A stretch of 38,032 nucleotides of DNA. It comes from Pseudomonadota bacterium (GTDB lineage: Bacteria > Pseudomonadota > Alphaproteobacteria > Sphingomonadales > Sphingomonadaceae). The translations under genes and the position numbers were made by a program. The notes beneath the pieces were generated by a model, which saw nothing but the letters and a program-made list of their open reading frames with translations, searched no databases and was not told the DNA's origin. Positions 21,455-29,253 of this stretch are shown in pieces; within the stretch, counting starts at the first letter, position 1, and each line of letters begins with the position of its first letter. Location of the stretch: the NCBI GenBank assembly GCA_963205265.1, contig CAUJJI010000104.1:1-38032 (forward strand). Direction: 5' to 3'.

Positions 21455-22723
21455 ATGCACCGATTGCTCGCGGCCGTGTTGGCCGCGATGGCTTGCGCGA
21501 GCGTCGCGCAGGCCCAAGAGCCGCCGCCAGCGGAAGCTGGCCAATCCTTCACACTAGACCAAGCGCTGGAATTGGCGGGCGCGGTCTCGCCGTCGCTGGA
21601 GGCCGCATCGGCCGACGTGCGGGCGGCAGAAGCCGGTCGCCGCGTGGCTGGTCTGCGCCCCAATCCAAGCGTCACCGTCGAAGCCGAAAATGTGGCCGGC
21701 TCCGGCCCCTATCGGGGCATCGACAGCGTGGAGGCGACGACTTCCCTCACGTTGCCGATCGAGCTTGGCGGCAAGCGATCGGCGCGGATCGCCGTCGCCA
21801 ATGCGCGCAGTGATCGAGCGGCTATCCAGGCGGCGATCGCGCAGGCTGATCTCCGGCTGTCGGTCGTCCGCGCCTATGCCGAAGCCGCCGCCGCAGAGAG
21901 GCGGCTTGTAACGGCGCGCGATCAAGTGCGTATCGCGACGGAGGCGCTGCGCGCCGCGCAGGTTCGCGTCCAGGCGGGCCGAGCCTCGCCGATCGAGGTC
22001 CAGCGCGCCGACGTGGCTCGCGTCAATGCCGAGACGGCCCTTGCCCGCGAAGAACGCGCCGTCGAGGTTGCGCGCTACAGCCTCTCACGGATTGTCGGGC
22101 AACCGATCACAGGGCCGCTCGATGCGGGCTGGTTCGGCCAGGTGCCGGCAGGCTATGGGCCGCTCCGTCCGATCGAGAGCGCCGGCACATTGGCGCTCGC
22201 TGCGGCCGACGCCGACCTCGCCATAGCCGACGCAGGGGTTCGGCTCGCCCGTTCGCAGCGTGTGCCCGATCTAACTGTTGGCGCCGGCGCCCGTCGGTTC
22301 GAGCAGACCAACGACACGGCGGCGATCTTCAGCCTGTCGATCCCGCTCCCGCTGTTCAACAATGGGCGCGCGGCGCTGTCACAGGCTTCGGCCGAACGGC
22401 AGCGGGCAGAGGCGCAACGCCGGGTCACCGCGCTCGACGTCGATCAGGCCATCGCCCGCGCACAAGCGGACGCTGCCAATGCCGCGACCAGCGCCGCGAC
22501 CGCGAGCGGTCCTGCGCTGGCGGCGGCCGAGGAAGCCGCCCGCATCGCCCGCATCGGCTACCGGGAAGGCAAGTTCGGCCAGCTCGACCTGCTCGACGCC
22601 GAACGCACGCTTGCCGAGACGCGCGCAGCCGCAATCGACGCGCTGCTCTCCTACCACATCGCCCAGGCGCAGCTCGAGCGGCTGACCGCACGCGCGCCGA
22701 CTACCCAGGGGGAAAACCCATGA
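21455..22723 (+). CDS. czcC: CzcC-like outer membrane efflux factor (TolC family)
   Basis: A 422-residue TolC-family protein. Signal peptide MHRLLAAVLAAMACASVAQA is followed by two homologous repeats with long helices: QSFTLDQALELAGAVSPSLEAA to the RLVTARDQVRIATEALRAAQ region, and SAGTLALAADADLAIADAGVRLARSQRVPDL to YREGKFGQLDLLDAERTLAETR. It forms the outer-membrane channel of the Czc tripartite pump exporting Co2+, Zn2+ and Cd2+. AGGAG lies 10 bp before the ATG. Its stop overlaps the czcB start (ATGA). Confidence 0.9.
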   Translation: MHRLLAAVLAAMACASVAQAQEPPPAEAGQSFTLDQALELAGAVSPSLEAASADVRAAEAGRRVAGLRPNPSVTVEAENVAGSGPYRGIDSVEATTSLTLPIELGGKRSARIAVANARSDRAAIQAAIAQADLRLSVVRAYAEAAAAERRLVTARDQVRIATEALRAAQVRVQAGRASPIEVQRADVARVNAETALAREERAVEVARYSLSRIVGQPITGPLDAGWFGQVPAGYGPLRPIESAGTLALAAADADLAIADAGVRLARSQRVPDLTVGAGARRFEQTNDTAAIFSLSIPLPLFNNGRAALSQASAERQRAEAQRRVTALDVDQAIARAQADAANAATSAATASGPALAAAEEAARIARIGYREGKFGQLDLLDAERTLAETRAAAIDALLSYHIAQAQLERLTARAPTTQGENP

Positions 22724-23892
22724 AGACCCGTTTTGCAGCGGTCCTGCCGCTCACCCTCGCCGCCGCCCTCGCTGTCGCGGGATGCTCCGGCGGCGACCCC
22801 GCGCCGGAGAACGCCGATGCCGGGAACACCGCGCAAGCCGGCAAGGAAGGCGGTCACGCGGAAGAAGAAGGCGAGATCGAGTTGACGCCGCAGCAGATAC
22901 GCGCGGCAGGCATCGAGCTGGTCCGTGCGGTGCGCAGCGGTGGTGGCGCGCTCACGCTGCCGGCGACGATCGAAGGCGATCCGCAAGGCATGCAGGTGGT
23001 GTCGGCCGCGATCGGCGGGCGCGTGGTGTCGCTCACCCGCAATCTCGGTCAATCGGTCGGCCGGGGGCAAACGCTCGCGGTGATCGAAAGCCGTGAGGCG
23101 GCGTCGCTTAACGCCGAGATCGAGGCAGCACGCGCCAGGCTCGGACTTGCTGAATCCAATCTTCGCCGCGAACAGCGCCTGTTCAACGAGCGCGTCTCGC
23201 CCGAGCAGGATCTGATCGCCGCACGAACGGCGGCGACCGAGGCGCGGATCGCGTTGCGCCTCGCGCAGCAGCAGGTCGCCGCGGCCGGTGGCCAAGGCGG
23301 CGCGCTCAACCGCGTCAGCATTGCATCGCCGCTGTCCGGCCAGGTGGTCGCGCGCAGCGTGACGCTCGGCCAGACGGTCGCGGCCGACGCGGAGTTGTTC
23401 CGGGTCGCCGATCTTTCGCGCGTGGCGGTCACGCTCGCCCTCTCGCCGGCTGATGCCGGCAGGGTGCGGCCGGGATCGGACATCGAGGTCGTCGCGGGGG
23501 AACGCAGGTCGGTGGCGAGGGTCGATTTTGTCTCGCCGATCCTCGACGAGGCGACGCGGCTCGCGACGGTGATCGCGGTGATCGACAACCGCTTGGGCCA
23601 ATGGCGGGTCGGCGAGCCGGTGACCGCGTCGATCCGGCTGGCCGGCGGCGATGCCGGCGCCGGTTCGGTGCTGGTCCCGCAAAGCGCGGTGCAGACCGTC
23701 GAAGGCCGACAGATGGTGTTCGTGCGCACCGAGCACGGCTTCCGGGCAACCCCGGTCACGCTCGGCGCGCCCAGCGGCGACAATGTGGCCGTGACCTCGG
23801 GCCTTCGCGGCGACGAACAGCTCGCCGGCGCCAACAGCTTCACCCTCAAGGCCGAACTCGGCAAGGGCGAAGCCGAGCATGGAGGCCATTGA
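22720..23892 (+). CDS. czcB: CzcB-like periplasmic adaptor (membrane fusion protein)
   Basis: A 390-residue adaptor of a metal RND pump. The lipoprotein signal ends LAVAGC with Cys22. A short His/Glu-rich stretch, KEGGHAEEEGEIEL, follows and may catch metal. Then come the barrel-sandwich half IGGRVVSLTRNLGQSVGRGQTLAVIES, the coiled-coil helices SLNAEIEAARARLGLAESNLRREQRL to ALRLAQQQVAAAG, and the second half SPLSGQVVARSVTLGQTVAADAELF. The C-terminus ends EHGGH. It joins CzcA to CzcC in the periplasm. czcA begins five bases after its stop codon. Confidence 0.9.
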   Translation: MKTRFAAVLPLTLAAALAVAGCSGGDPAPENADAGNTAQAGKEGGHAEEEGEIELTPQQIRAAGIELVRAVRSGGGALTLPATIEGDPQGMQVVSAAIGGRVVSLTRNLGQSVGRGQTLAVIESREAASLNAEIEAARARLGLAESNLRREQRLFNERVSPEQDLIAARTAATEARIALRLAQQQVAAAGGQGGALNRVSIASPLSGQVVARSVTLGQTVAADAELFRVADLSRVAVTLALSPADAGRVRPGSDIEVVAGERRSVARVDFVSPILDEATRLATVIAVIDNRLGQWRVGEPVTASIRLAGGDAGAGSVLVPQSAVQTVEGRQMVFVRTEHGFRATPVTLGAPSGDNVAVTSGLRGDEQLAGANSFTLKAELGKGEAEHGGH

Positions 23893-23897
23893 CCGCC

Positions 23898-26800
23898 ATG
23901 ATCGACCGCATCGTCACATTCTCCGTCGAGCGCCGCTGGTTCATCCTGCTGCTGACGCTCATCGCCGCGGTGATCGGCGGCTGGGCCATCAGTCGCCTGC
24001 CGATCGACGCCGTTCCCGACATCACCAACAATCAGGTGCAGGTGAACATCACCGCGCCGGCGCTCTCGCCCGAGCTGGTCGAGAAGCAGGTCGCCTTCCC
24101 GATCGAGAACGCGCTCGCGGGCGTTCCCGGCCTTGAATACACGCGGTCGCTGAGCCGCAACGGCTTTGCGCAGGTCACGGCGGTCTTCTCGGATTCGACC
24201 GACATCTACTTCGCCCGCCAGCAGGTTGCCGAGCGGCTGCGGGTCGCCGAGGAAAGCCTGCCCGAGGGTGCGGTCCCGACCATGGGGCCGATCGCGACCG
24301 GCCTCGGCGAAGTCTATATGTGGACGGTCCATCTCGAACATCGCCGGGAGGACCGGCACCGGCCCGGCGAGCCGGGCATCCAGCCCGACGGCAGCTACAT
24401 CACGCCCGAAGGCGAGCGGCTCGTCACCGAAGCCGACAAGGCGACCTATCTGCGCACCGCGCAGGACTGGATCGTCGCTCCGCTGCTCAGGAACACGCCC
24501 GGCCTCGCCGGCGTGGACTCGATCGGCGGCTATGTGAAGCAGTTCCAGGTCGTGCCGGACGTGCAGCGCCTCGCCGCCATCGGCATGAACCTGTCCGACC
24601 TCGCCCGCGCGCTCGAAGAGAACAATGTCGGCGTGGGCGCCGGCGTCGTGAACCGCGGCGGCGAAGGTCTGGCAGTCCGCTCGGACGCACGCATCCGCAA
24701 TGTCGGAGAGCTGGCGAGCACCGTGATCGCGACGCGCGAAGGCGTGCCGATCCGGCTCGATCAGGTCGCACAGGTCCGCCTGGGACAGGCGATCCGCTAC
24801 GGCTCGGCGTCTGAGAATGGGGAGGAGGTGGTTGTCGGCACGGCGATCATGCGGATCGGCGAGAACAGCCGCACCGTCGCCTCGGCGGTCGCGGAGCGCC
24901 TCACCGAGATCAACGCGTCGCTGCCGACCGATGTCGTGGTGCAGCCGGTGCTCGACCGCACGGCGCTGGTCAATTCCACCATCAAAACCGTGGCGAAGAA
25001 CCTCACCGAAGGCGCGCTGCTGGTCATCGTCGTGCTGTTCCTGCTGCTCGGCAACTTCCGCGCGGCGCTGATCGCGGCGCTGGTGATCCCGGTCACGATG
25101 CTGATGACCAGCTTCGGCATGCTGCGCGGCGGCGTCTCGGCCAACCTCATGAGCCTCGGCGCGCTCGACTTCGGCCTGATCGTCGACGGCGCGGTCATCA
25201 TCGTCGAGAATGCGCTGCGGCGCATCGCCGAGCGGCAACATCATCATGGCCGCACGCTTGACCTGGACGAGCGGCTGTCGGTGGTCGCCACGGCCGCCCG
25301 CGAGATGATCCGCCCCTCCGTCTTCGGGCAGGCGATCATCATCCTCGTCTATGTGCCGCTGCTGACGCTCACCGGCGTCGAGGGCAAGACGTTCACGCCG
25401 ATGGCGCTCACCGTCATCATCGCGCTCGTCTGCGCCTTCGTGCTCTCGCTCACCTTCGTGCCGGCGATGCTCGCGATCTGGCTCTCAAAGCCGGTCGAGG
25501 AGAAGGAAGGCCGCATCATGTCCTGGCTCAAGCGCCGGTACGAGCCGGGTCTTGATCGGGCGATGAAGCGGCCGACCCTCACCATGGGGGTCGGGGTCGG
25601 CGCATTCCTCGCCGCGATCCTCACCTTCTCGTTTCTCGGCCAGGAGTTCCTGCCTCAGCTCGACGAAGGCGACCTCACCGCCCAGGTGCTGCGTATCCCC
25701 GGCACCTCGGTCGATCAGAGCCAGGCGATGCAGTCACGCATCGAACGGCAGATCGGGCGGCTGCCGGAGGTGCGGTTCGTCTTCTCCAAGACCGGCACCG
25801 CGGAACTCGCGTCCGATCCGATGCCGCCCAACATCTCCGACACCTTCATCATCATGAGGCCGCGCGATGAATGGCCCAACCCGAACCTCTCCAAGGCCGA
25901 GTTGGTGGCGAAGGTCGAGCGGGTGCTGGAAGGGCTGCCCGGCGGCGCGTTCGAGATCAGCCAGCCGATCCAGATGCGGTTCAACGAGCTCATCGCGGGC
26001 GTGCGGGGCGACATCGCGATCAAGGTGTTCGGCGACGACACCGACGCGATGACCGCGACCGCCAACCGCATCGCGGCGATCCTGCGCCAGACGCGGGGCG
26101 CGACCGATGTCCGGGTCGAGCAGACCGAGGGCCTGCCGATGCTCGACATCCGCCCGCGCCGCGACATCATGTCGAGGCTCGGCATCACCGCACAGACCGT
26201 GCAGGACACGATATCGGCGGCGATCGGCGGCCGCGACGCCGGGATGATCTTCGAAGGGGACCGGCGGTTCGCCGTGACCATCCGCCTGTCGGATGCGGCG
26301 CGCGCCGATCTGCAAACGCTCGGCCAGGTGCCGGTGCCCTTGCCGAACGGTGGGTTCGTCCCGCTGCAAAGCGTCGCCGAGATCGGCGTCACCGACGGTC
26401 CCAACCAGATCAGCCGCGAGAACGGCAAGCGCCGCGTGGTCGTCCAGGCGAACGTGCGCGGGCGCGACGTGGCGGGCGTCGTCGCCGACGCCCAGGCCGC
26501 GATCGACGCCCAAGTCCGGTTGCCGGCAGGGCAATATCTCGATTGGGGCGGCCAGTTCGAGAACCTCCAGTCGGCCAGTCAAAGGCTGATGCTGGTGGTC
26601 CCGGCCTGCTTCGCGCTCATCATCCTGCTGCTGTACGGGGCATTGGGCAGCGTGCGCGACGCGGCGATCGTGTTCACCGGCGTGCCGCTGGCGCTGGTCG
26701 GGGGCGTGCTTGCGCTGTTCCTGCGAGGGATGCCGTTCTCGATCTCGGCGGCGGTCGGGTTCATCGCCCTGTCCGGCATCGCGGTGCTGAACGGCCTGGT

Positions 26801-27134
26801 CATGGTCTCCTCGATCCAGGACCTGATGGCGCGAGGCATGGACCGGGCACGGGCCGCGCGCGAGGGCGCGATGATGCGGCTGCGGCCGGTCGTCATGACC
26901 GCGCTGGTGGCGAGCCTCGGGTTCGTGCCGATGGCGATCGCCACCGGATCGGGCGCGGAGGTGCAGAAGCCGCTCGCGACCGTGGTGATCGGGGGCCTCG
27001 TCTCGGCGACGCTGCTGACACTGTTCGTGCTGCCGACGCTCTATGCCCGCTATGGGCGCAAGGAGACGGACGTACCGCCACGGGAGGAGCGGCATGACAC
27101 GCCGCCTTCCGATCCCGTCGAGGCTCCGCTGTGA
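23898..27134 (+). CDS. czcA: CzcA-like heavy-metal RND efflux pump
   Basis: A 1078-residue inner-membrane pump of the HME-RND class. The N-terminus MIDRIVTFSVERRWFILLLTL is the first helix, followed by LPIDAVPDITNNQVQVNITAPALSPELVEKQV. The fourth helix carries LGALDFGLIVDGAVIIVEN, the DFG-DGA-EN proton-relay signature of HME pumps of the Zn/Co/Cd type. The second half repeats the layout with LGQEFLPQLDEGDL and the last helices near VVIGGLVSATLLTLFVLPTLYARYG. It exports divalent cations using the proton gradient. Full length with no break. The true start is ATG at 23898, although the frame is open upstream inside czcB. Confidence 0.93.
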   Translation: MIDRIVTFSVERRWFILLLTLIAAVIGGWAISRLPIDAVPDITNNQVQVNITAPALSPELVEKQVAFPIENALAGVPGLEYTRSLSRNGFAQVTAVFSDSTDIYFARQQVAERLRVAEESLPEGAVPTMGPIATGLGEVYMWTVHLEHRREDRHRPGEPGIQPDGSYITPEGERLVTEADKATYLRTAQDWIVAPLLRNTPGLAGVDSIGGYVKQFQVVPDVQRLAAIGMNLSDLARALEENNVGVGAGVVNRGGEGLAVRSDARIRNVGELASTVIATREGVPIRLDQVAQVRLGQAIRYGSASENGEEVVVGTAIMRIGENSRTVASAVAERLTEINASLPTDVVVQPVLDRTALVNSTIKTVAKNLTEGALLVIVVLFLLLGNFRAALIAALVIPVTMLMTSFGMLRGGVSANLMSLGALDFGLIVDGAVIIVENALRRIAERQHHHGRTLDLDERLSVVATAAREMIRPSVFGQAIIILVYVPLLTLTGVEGKTFTPMALTVIIALVCAFVLSLTFVPAMLAIWLSKPVEEKEGRIMSWLKRRYEPGLDRAMKRPTLTMGVGVGAFLAAILTFSFLGQEFLPQLDEGDLTAQVLRIPGTSVDQSQAMQSRIERQIGRLPEVRFVFSKTGTAELASDPMPPNISDTFIIMRPRDEWPNPNLSKAELVAKVERVLEGLPGGAFEISQPIQMRFNELIAGVRGDIAIKVFGDDTDAMTATANRIAAILRQTRGATDVRVEQTEGLPMLDIRPRRDIMSRLGITAQTVQDTISAAIGGRDAGMIFEGDRRFAVTIRLSDAARADLQTLGQVPVPLPNGGFVPLQSVAEIGVTDGPNQISRENGKRRVVVQANVRGRDVAGVVADAQAAIDAQVRLPAGQYLDWGGQFENLQSASQRLMLVVPACFALIILLLYGALGSVRDAAIVFTGVPLALVGGVLALFLRGMPFSISAAVGFIALSGIAVLNGLVMVSSIQDLMARGMDRARAAREGAMMRLRPVVMTALVASLGFVPMAIATGSGAEVQKPLATVVIGGLVSATLLTLFVLPTLYARYGRKETDVPPREERHDTPPSDPVEAPL

Positions 27135-27155
27135 GGCTCGACGATCATCGCACCA

Positions 27156-27202
27156 GCACGCCTAGCGTGCGGGCTGAGTGGCAGACGGCTTTGCCGTCCG
27201 CC
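27156..27202 (+). terminator. Two hairpins between czcA and the SRPBCC gene
   Basis: GCACGC/GCGTGC with loop CTA (27156-27170) is followed by ACGGC/GCCGT with loop TTT (27185-27197), the latter extended by GGC/GCC across an internal mismatch. No T run follows. They may slow transcription or stabilise the upstream mRNA. Confidence 0.35.
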
Positions 27203-27231
27203 CCTTGGGCCACCGAAGCGGCGCGCCGGCC

Positions 27232-27732
27232 ATGAAGGAGACCACCTCCTTCGCCCTGACCATCACGCCGATCCGGGCGTGGACCCATATCGCCGATCTC
27301 GCTGCGTTCGCACTGTGGCATCCAAGCTATCGCTTTCGCGGCGTTGCTGCCCCTGACGCCGAGGTCGGTCTGACCTTCGGCATGCTCAAGGGAGAACTGC
27401 CGCTAAGAACCGAAGCCACGATCGTCGCCTACGAACGGGCACAACGGTTCGCCTGGCGGATCGGCCTCGGCGGGTTGTTCACGCTGAGCGAGGAATATGC
27501 GCTCGAAGAGGCCGGCCCGCAGACGCAGGTTCGCCATACGGTCAGGATGGAAGGCGCGCTGAGCCCGCTTGGTTATCTCGTGCGGCGAGGCCTGCGCAGA
27601 TCGATGCGCGCGCAGGATGCGGCGCTGCTCCGCTACCTCACCAGGGAAGCGCGCGGCAGCAGCCTCACCATCAACCGCCAGCGCCGGCGTGCCCGCAAGG
27701 CCCAGCTCACCCGAAAGGCCGCCAATGACTGA
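27232..27732 (+). CDS. SRPBCC (START-like) family protein
   Basis: A 166-residue protein with the helix-grip pattern of the SRPBCC superfamily: an ATP-independent hydrophobic-pocket fold seen in polyketide cyclases and lipid carriers. WTHIADLAAFALWHPSYRFRG is the typical N-terminal part, LTFGMLKGELPLRTEATIVAYE and FAWRIGLGGLFTLSEEYALEE are the sheet strands, and a long C-terminal helix (LGYLVRRGLRRSMRAQDAALLRYL) closes it. The tail is strongly basic. Its end overlaps the start of the CDF-like gene. A role in metal resistance is only inferred from position. Confidence 0.7.
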   Translation: MKETTSFALTITPIRAWTHIADLAAFALWHPSYRFRGVAAPDAEVGLTFGMLKGELPLRTEATIVAYERAQRFAWRIGLGGLFTLSEEYALEEAGPQTQVRHTVRMEGALSPLGYLVRRGLRRSMRAQDAALLRYLTREARGSSLTINRQRRRARKAQLTRKAAND

Positions 27733-28333
27733 CCCTGCATCCGCGGGCGCGCCCGCCGAGCGCCGCACGCTCTGGATCGTGCTGATGCTCAACGTCGGGA
27801 TCGCCTTGGCCTTCCTGATCGCTGGGATCAGTGGCGATTCCAGCGCGCTGCTCGCCAACGGTCTCGACAATCTCTCGGACGCGGCGGTCTACGCACTGAG
27901 CCTGATCGCGCTCAGCCGAGGCGCGAAATGGAAGACCCGCGCGGCCGCCGTGTCGGGGGTCATGCTCCTGATCTTCGCCGGCGGCATCATGCTCGATGTC
28001 GGACGACGTTACCTGCAAGGCAGCGAGCCGATCGGCATCACCATGATGGCGATGTCTGCGGTCGCGGCTGTGGTCAACTTCATCTGCCTCAAGCTCTTGC
28101 AACGGCTGCGCGAGCCCGACGTCAACCTGCGCGCCGCGACGACCTTCAGCTTCAACGATTTCATCTCGAACGGCGGAATCCTGATCGCCGGCCTGCTGGT
28201 CTGGTGGCTCGGCTCCAACTGGCCCGATCTGCTGGTCGGGCTGCTTGCCGCGGCCATCGCCGTCAAGGGTGGCGTCGAGATCCTGCGCGATGCGCGAGAG
28301 GAAGCGCGCCGGGACAGGGAGGCAAAGGAATGA
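27725..28333 (+). CDS. Short CDF-like cation transporter
   Basis: A 202-residue membrane protein of the cation diffusion facilitator superfamily with about six helices and no C-terminal cytoplasmic metal-sensing domain (typical members are about 300 residues). Helix 2 carries SALLANGLDNLSDAA and helix 5 carries TFSFNDFISNGGIL. In zinc CDFs these helices hold His-x3-Asp pairs; here the His positions are Asp and Asn. Metal choice is therefore uncertain. It would export divalent cations from cytoplasm to periplasm, feeding the Czc pump. It overlaps the SRPBCC gene by 8 bp. Charged tail: DAREEARRDREAKE. Confidence 0.78.
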   Translation: MTDPASAGAPAERRTLWIVLMLNVGIALAFLIAGISGDSSALLANGLDNLSDAAVYALSLIALSRGAKWKTRAAAVSGVMLLIFAGGIMLDVGRRYLQGSEPIGITMMAMSAVAAVVNFICLKLLQRLREPDVNLRAATTFSFNDFISNGGILIAGLLVWWLGSNWPDLLVGLLAAAIAVKGGVEILRDAREEARRDREAKE

Positions 28334-28382
28334 GGCCTCCCACCATTCACTCCCCCCAAGCCGAAGAAGAAAGGATGCCATC

Positions 28383-28685
28383 ATGGTAGAAGGCCGCACT
28401 TCAACGAGTCTGTTGTGTCCAGCCTGTCGCGTCGATCTCGTCATGAGCGAGCGCCAGGGCATCGAGATCGACTACTGCCCGCAATGCCGCGGCGTCTGGC
28501 TCGATCGCGGCGAACTCGACAAGATCATCGAGCGGAGCGCCGGCGACGAAGCGGCCCGCCGGTCGAGCGGCGGCCGGCTCGGCATGTTCGACGAGCATCG
28601 CGGGCGCGGCGATCATGACAGGAAGCACGGCTACGAGCGCGGCCATCATCGCCACAAGAGCTTCCTGAGCGAACTGTTCGACTGA
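28383..28685 (+). CDS. zf-TFIIB-type zinc-ribbon protein with His-rich tail
   Basis: A 100-residue protein. LLCPACRVDLVMSERQGIEI and DYCPQCRGVWLDRGELDKII form one zf-TFIIB domain with two CxxC pairs, a family found next to metal and stress genes whose function is unknown. The C-terminal half is rich in His, Arg and Asp (GDHDRKHGYERGHHRHKS) and could bind metal. ATG at 28383 is chosen because it starts just before the domain and has GAAAGGA nearby. It follows the CDF-like gene by 49 bp in the same direction. Confidence 0.82.
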   Translation: MVEGRTSTSLLCPACRVDLVMSERQGIEIDYCPQCRGVWLDRGELDKIIERSAGDEAARRSSGGRLGMFDEHRGRGDHDRKHGYERGHHRHKSFLSELFD

Positions 28686-28745
28686 GATGCTGTGGATTGG
28701 CCGCCGCACCACGGGCCCTTCGGGTGAAGGTGTGAGAACGGCCCG

Positions 28746-28780
28746 CGCCATGGGCGCCGCCCCCTTGAGCGCCCATGGCG
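28746..28780. repeat. Perfect 12-bp inverted repeat at the lipoprotein start
   Basis: CGCCATGGGCGC (28746-28757) and GCGCCCATGGCG (28769-28780) form a perfect stem with an 11-base loop. The left arm contains the proposed ATG of the MliC-like gene. In RNA this would be a very stable hairpin and may block translation or end transcription; there is no T run behind it. Confidence 0.7.
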
Positions 28781-29199
28781 AACGATTCCGGCGAGGATGG
28801 AGAGCAAGGACGCCGACGCGCGGTCGTCCTGTGCTCCTCGCGCTGGCTGGGCTCGCGCTTGCGCCCGGCCTGTCCGGCTGCTCGCCCGCTTCCAACGACA
28901 AGGATGCGGGCGAGCGGCATGACCGTCGCTCCGTCTCCAATCTCGTTGGCGAACATATCTATGCCTGCGCCGATGGATCGCGCGTGGACGCCGATTTCCT
29001 CGCCGACGGCCTGACCCTCGATCTCACGATTCTGCCGGATGGTCGTTCGGTGCGGCTGGTCGCGCCGGCCACCGGCCTCACCTTCGTGGGCGACAAGCTC
29101 AACGTGTCGCTCTCCGGCGGTGATCGGATGACGCTGTTGCGCCCCGATGCGCCGCCCCTGACCTGCACGCGGCTCAGGTCCAATACCGCACCGCCCTGA
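28750..29199 (+). CDS. MliC-like lipoprotein
   Basis: About 149 residues. After a basic N-terminus comes PVLLALAGLALAPGLSGC, a lipoprotein signal. The mature part, EHIYACADGSRVDADFLADG to ATGLTFVGDKLNVSLSG and ending DAPPLTCTRLRS, follows the MliC/C-type lysozyme inhibitor layout: two Cys forming a loop around a small beta barrel. Known members block host lysozyme in the periplasm. The start is uncertain: ATG at 28750 lies in the arm of an inverted repeat, the frame is open from 28687, and a GTG just before the hydrophobic core is also possible. Role within a metal island is unclear. Confidence 0.6.
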   Translation: MGAAPLSAHGERFRRGWRARTPTRGRPVLLALAGLALAPGLSGCSPASNDKDAGERHDRRSVSNLVGEHIYACADGSRVDADFLADGLTLDLTILPDGRSVRLVAPATGLTFVGDKLNVSLSGGDRMTLLRPDAPPLTCTRLRSNTAPP

Positions 29200-29253
29200 C
29201 AGCGAGCCGCACGGTCCTCACCACAGAAGCGCGCCTCGCGAAGGAACCACGTC

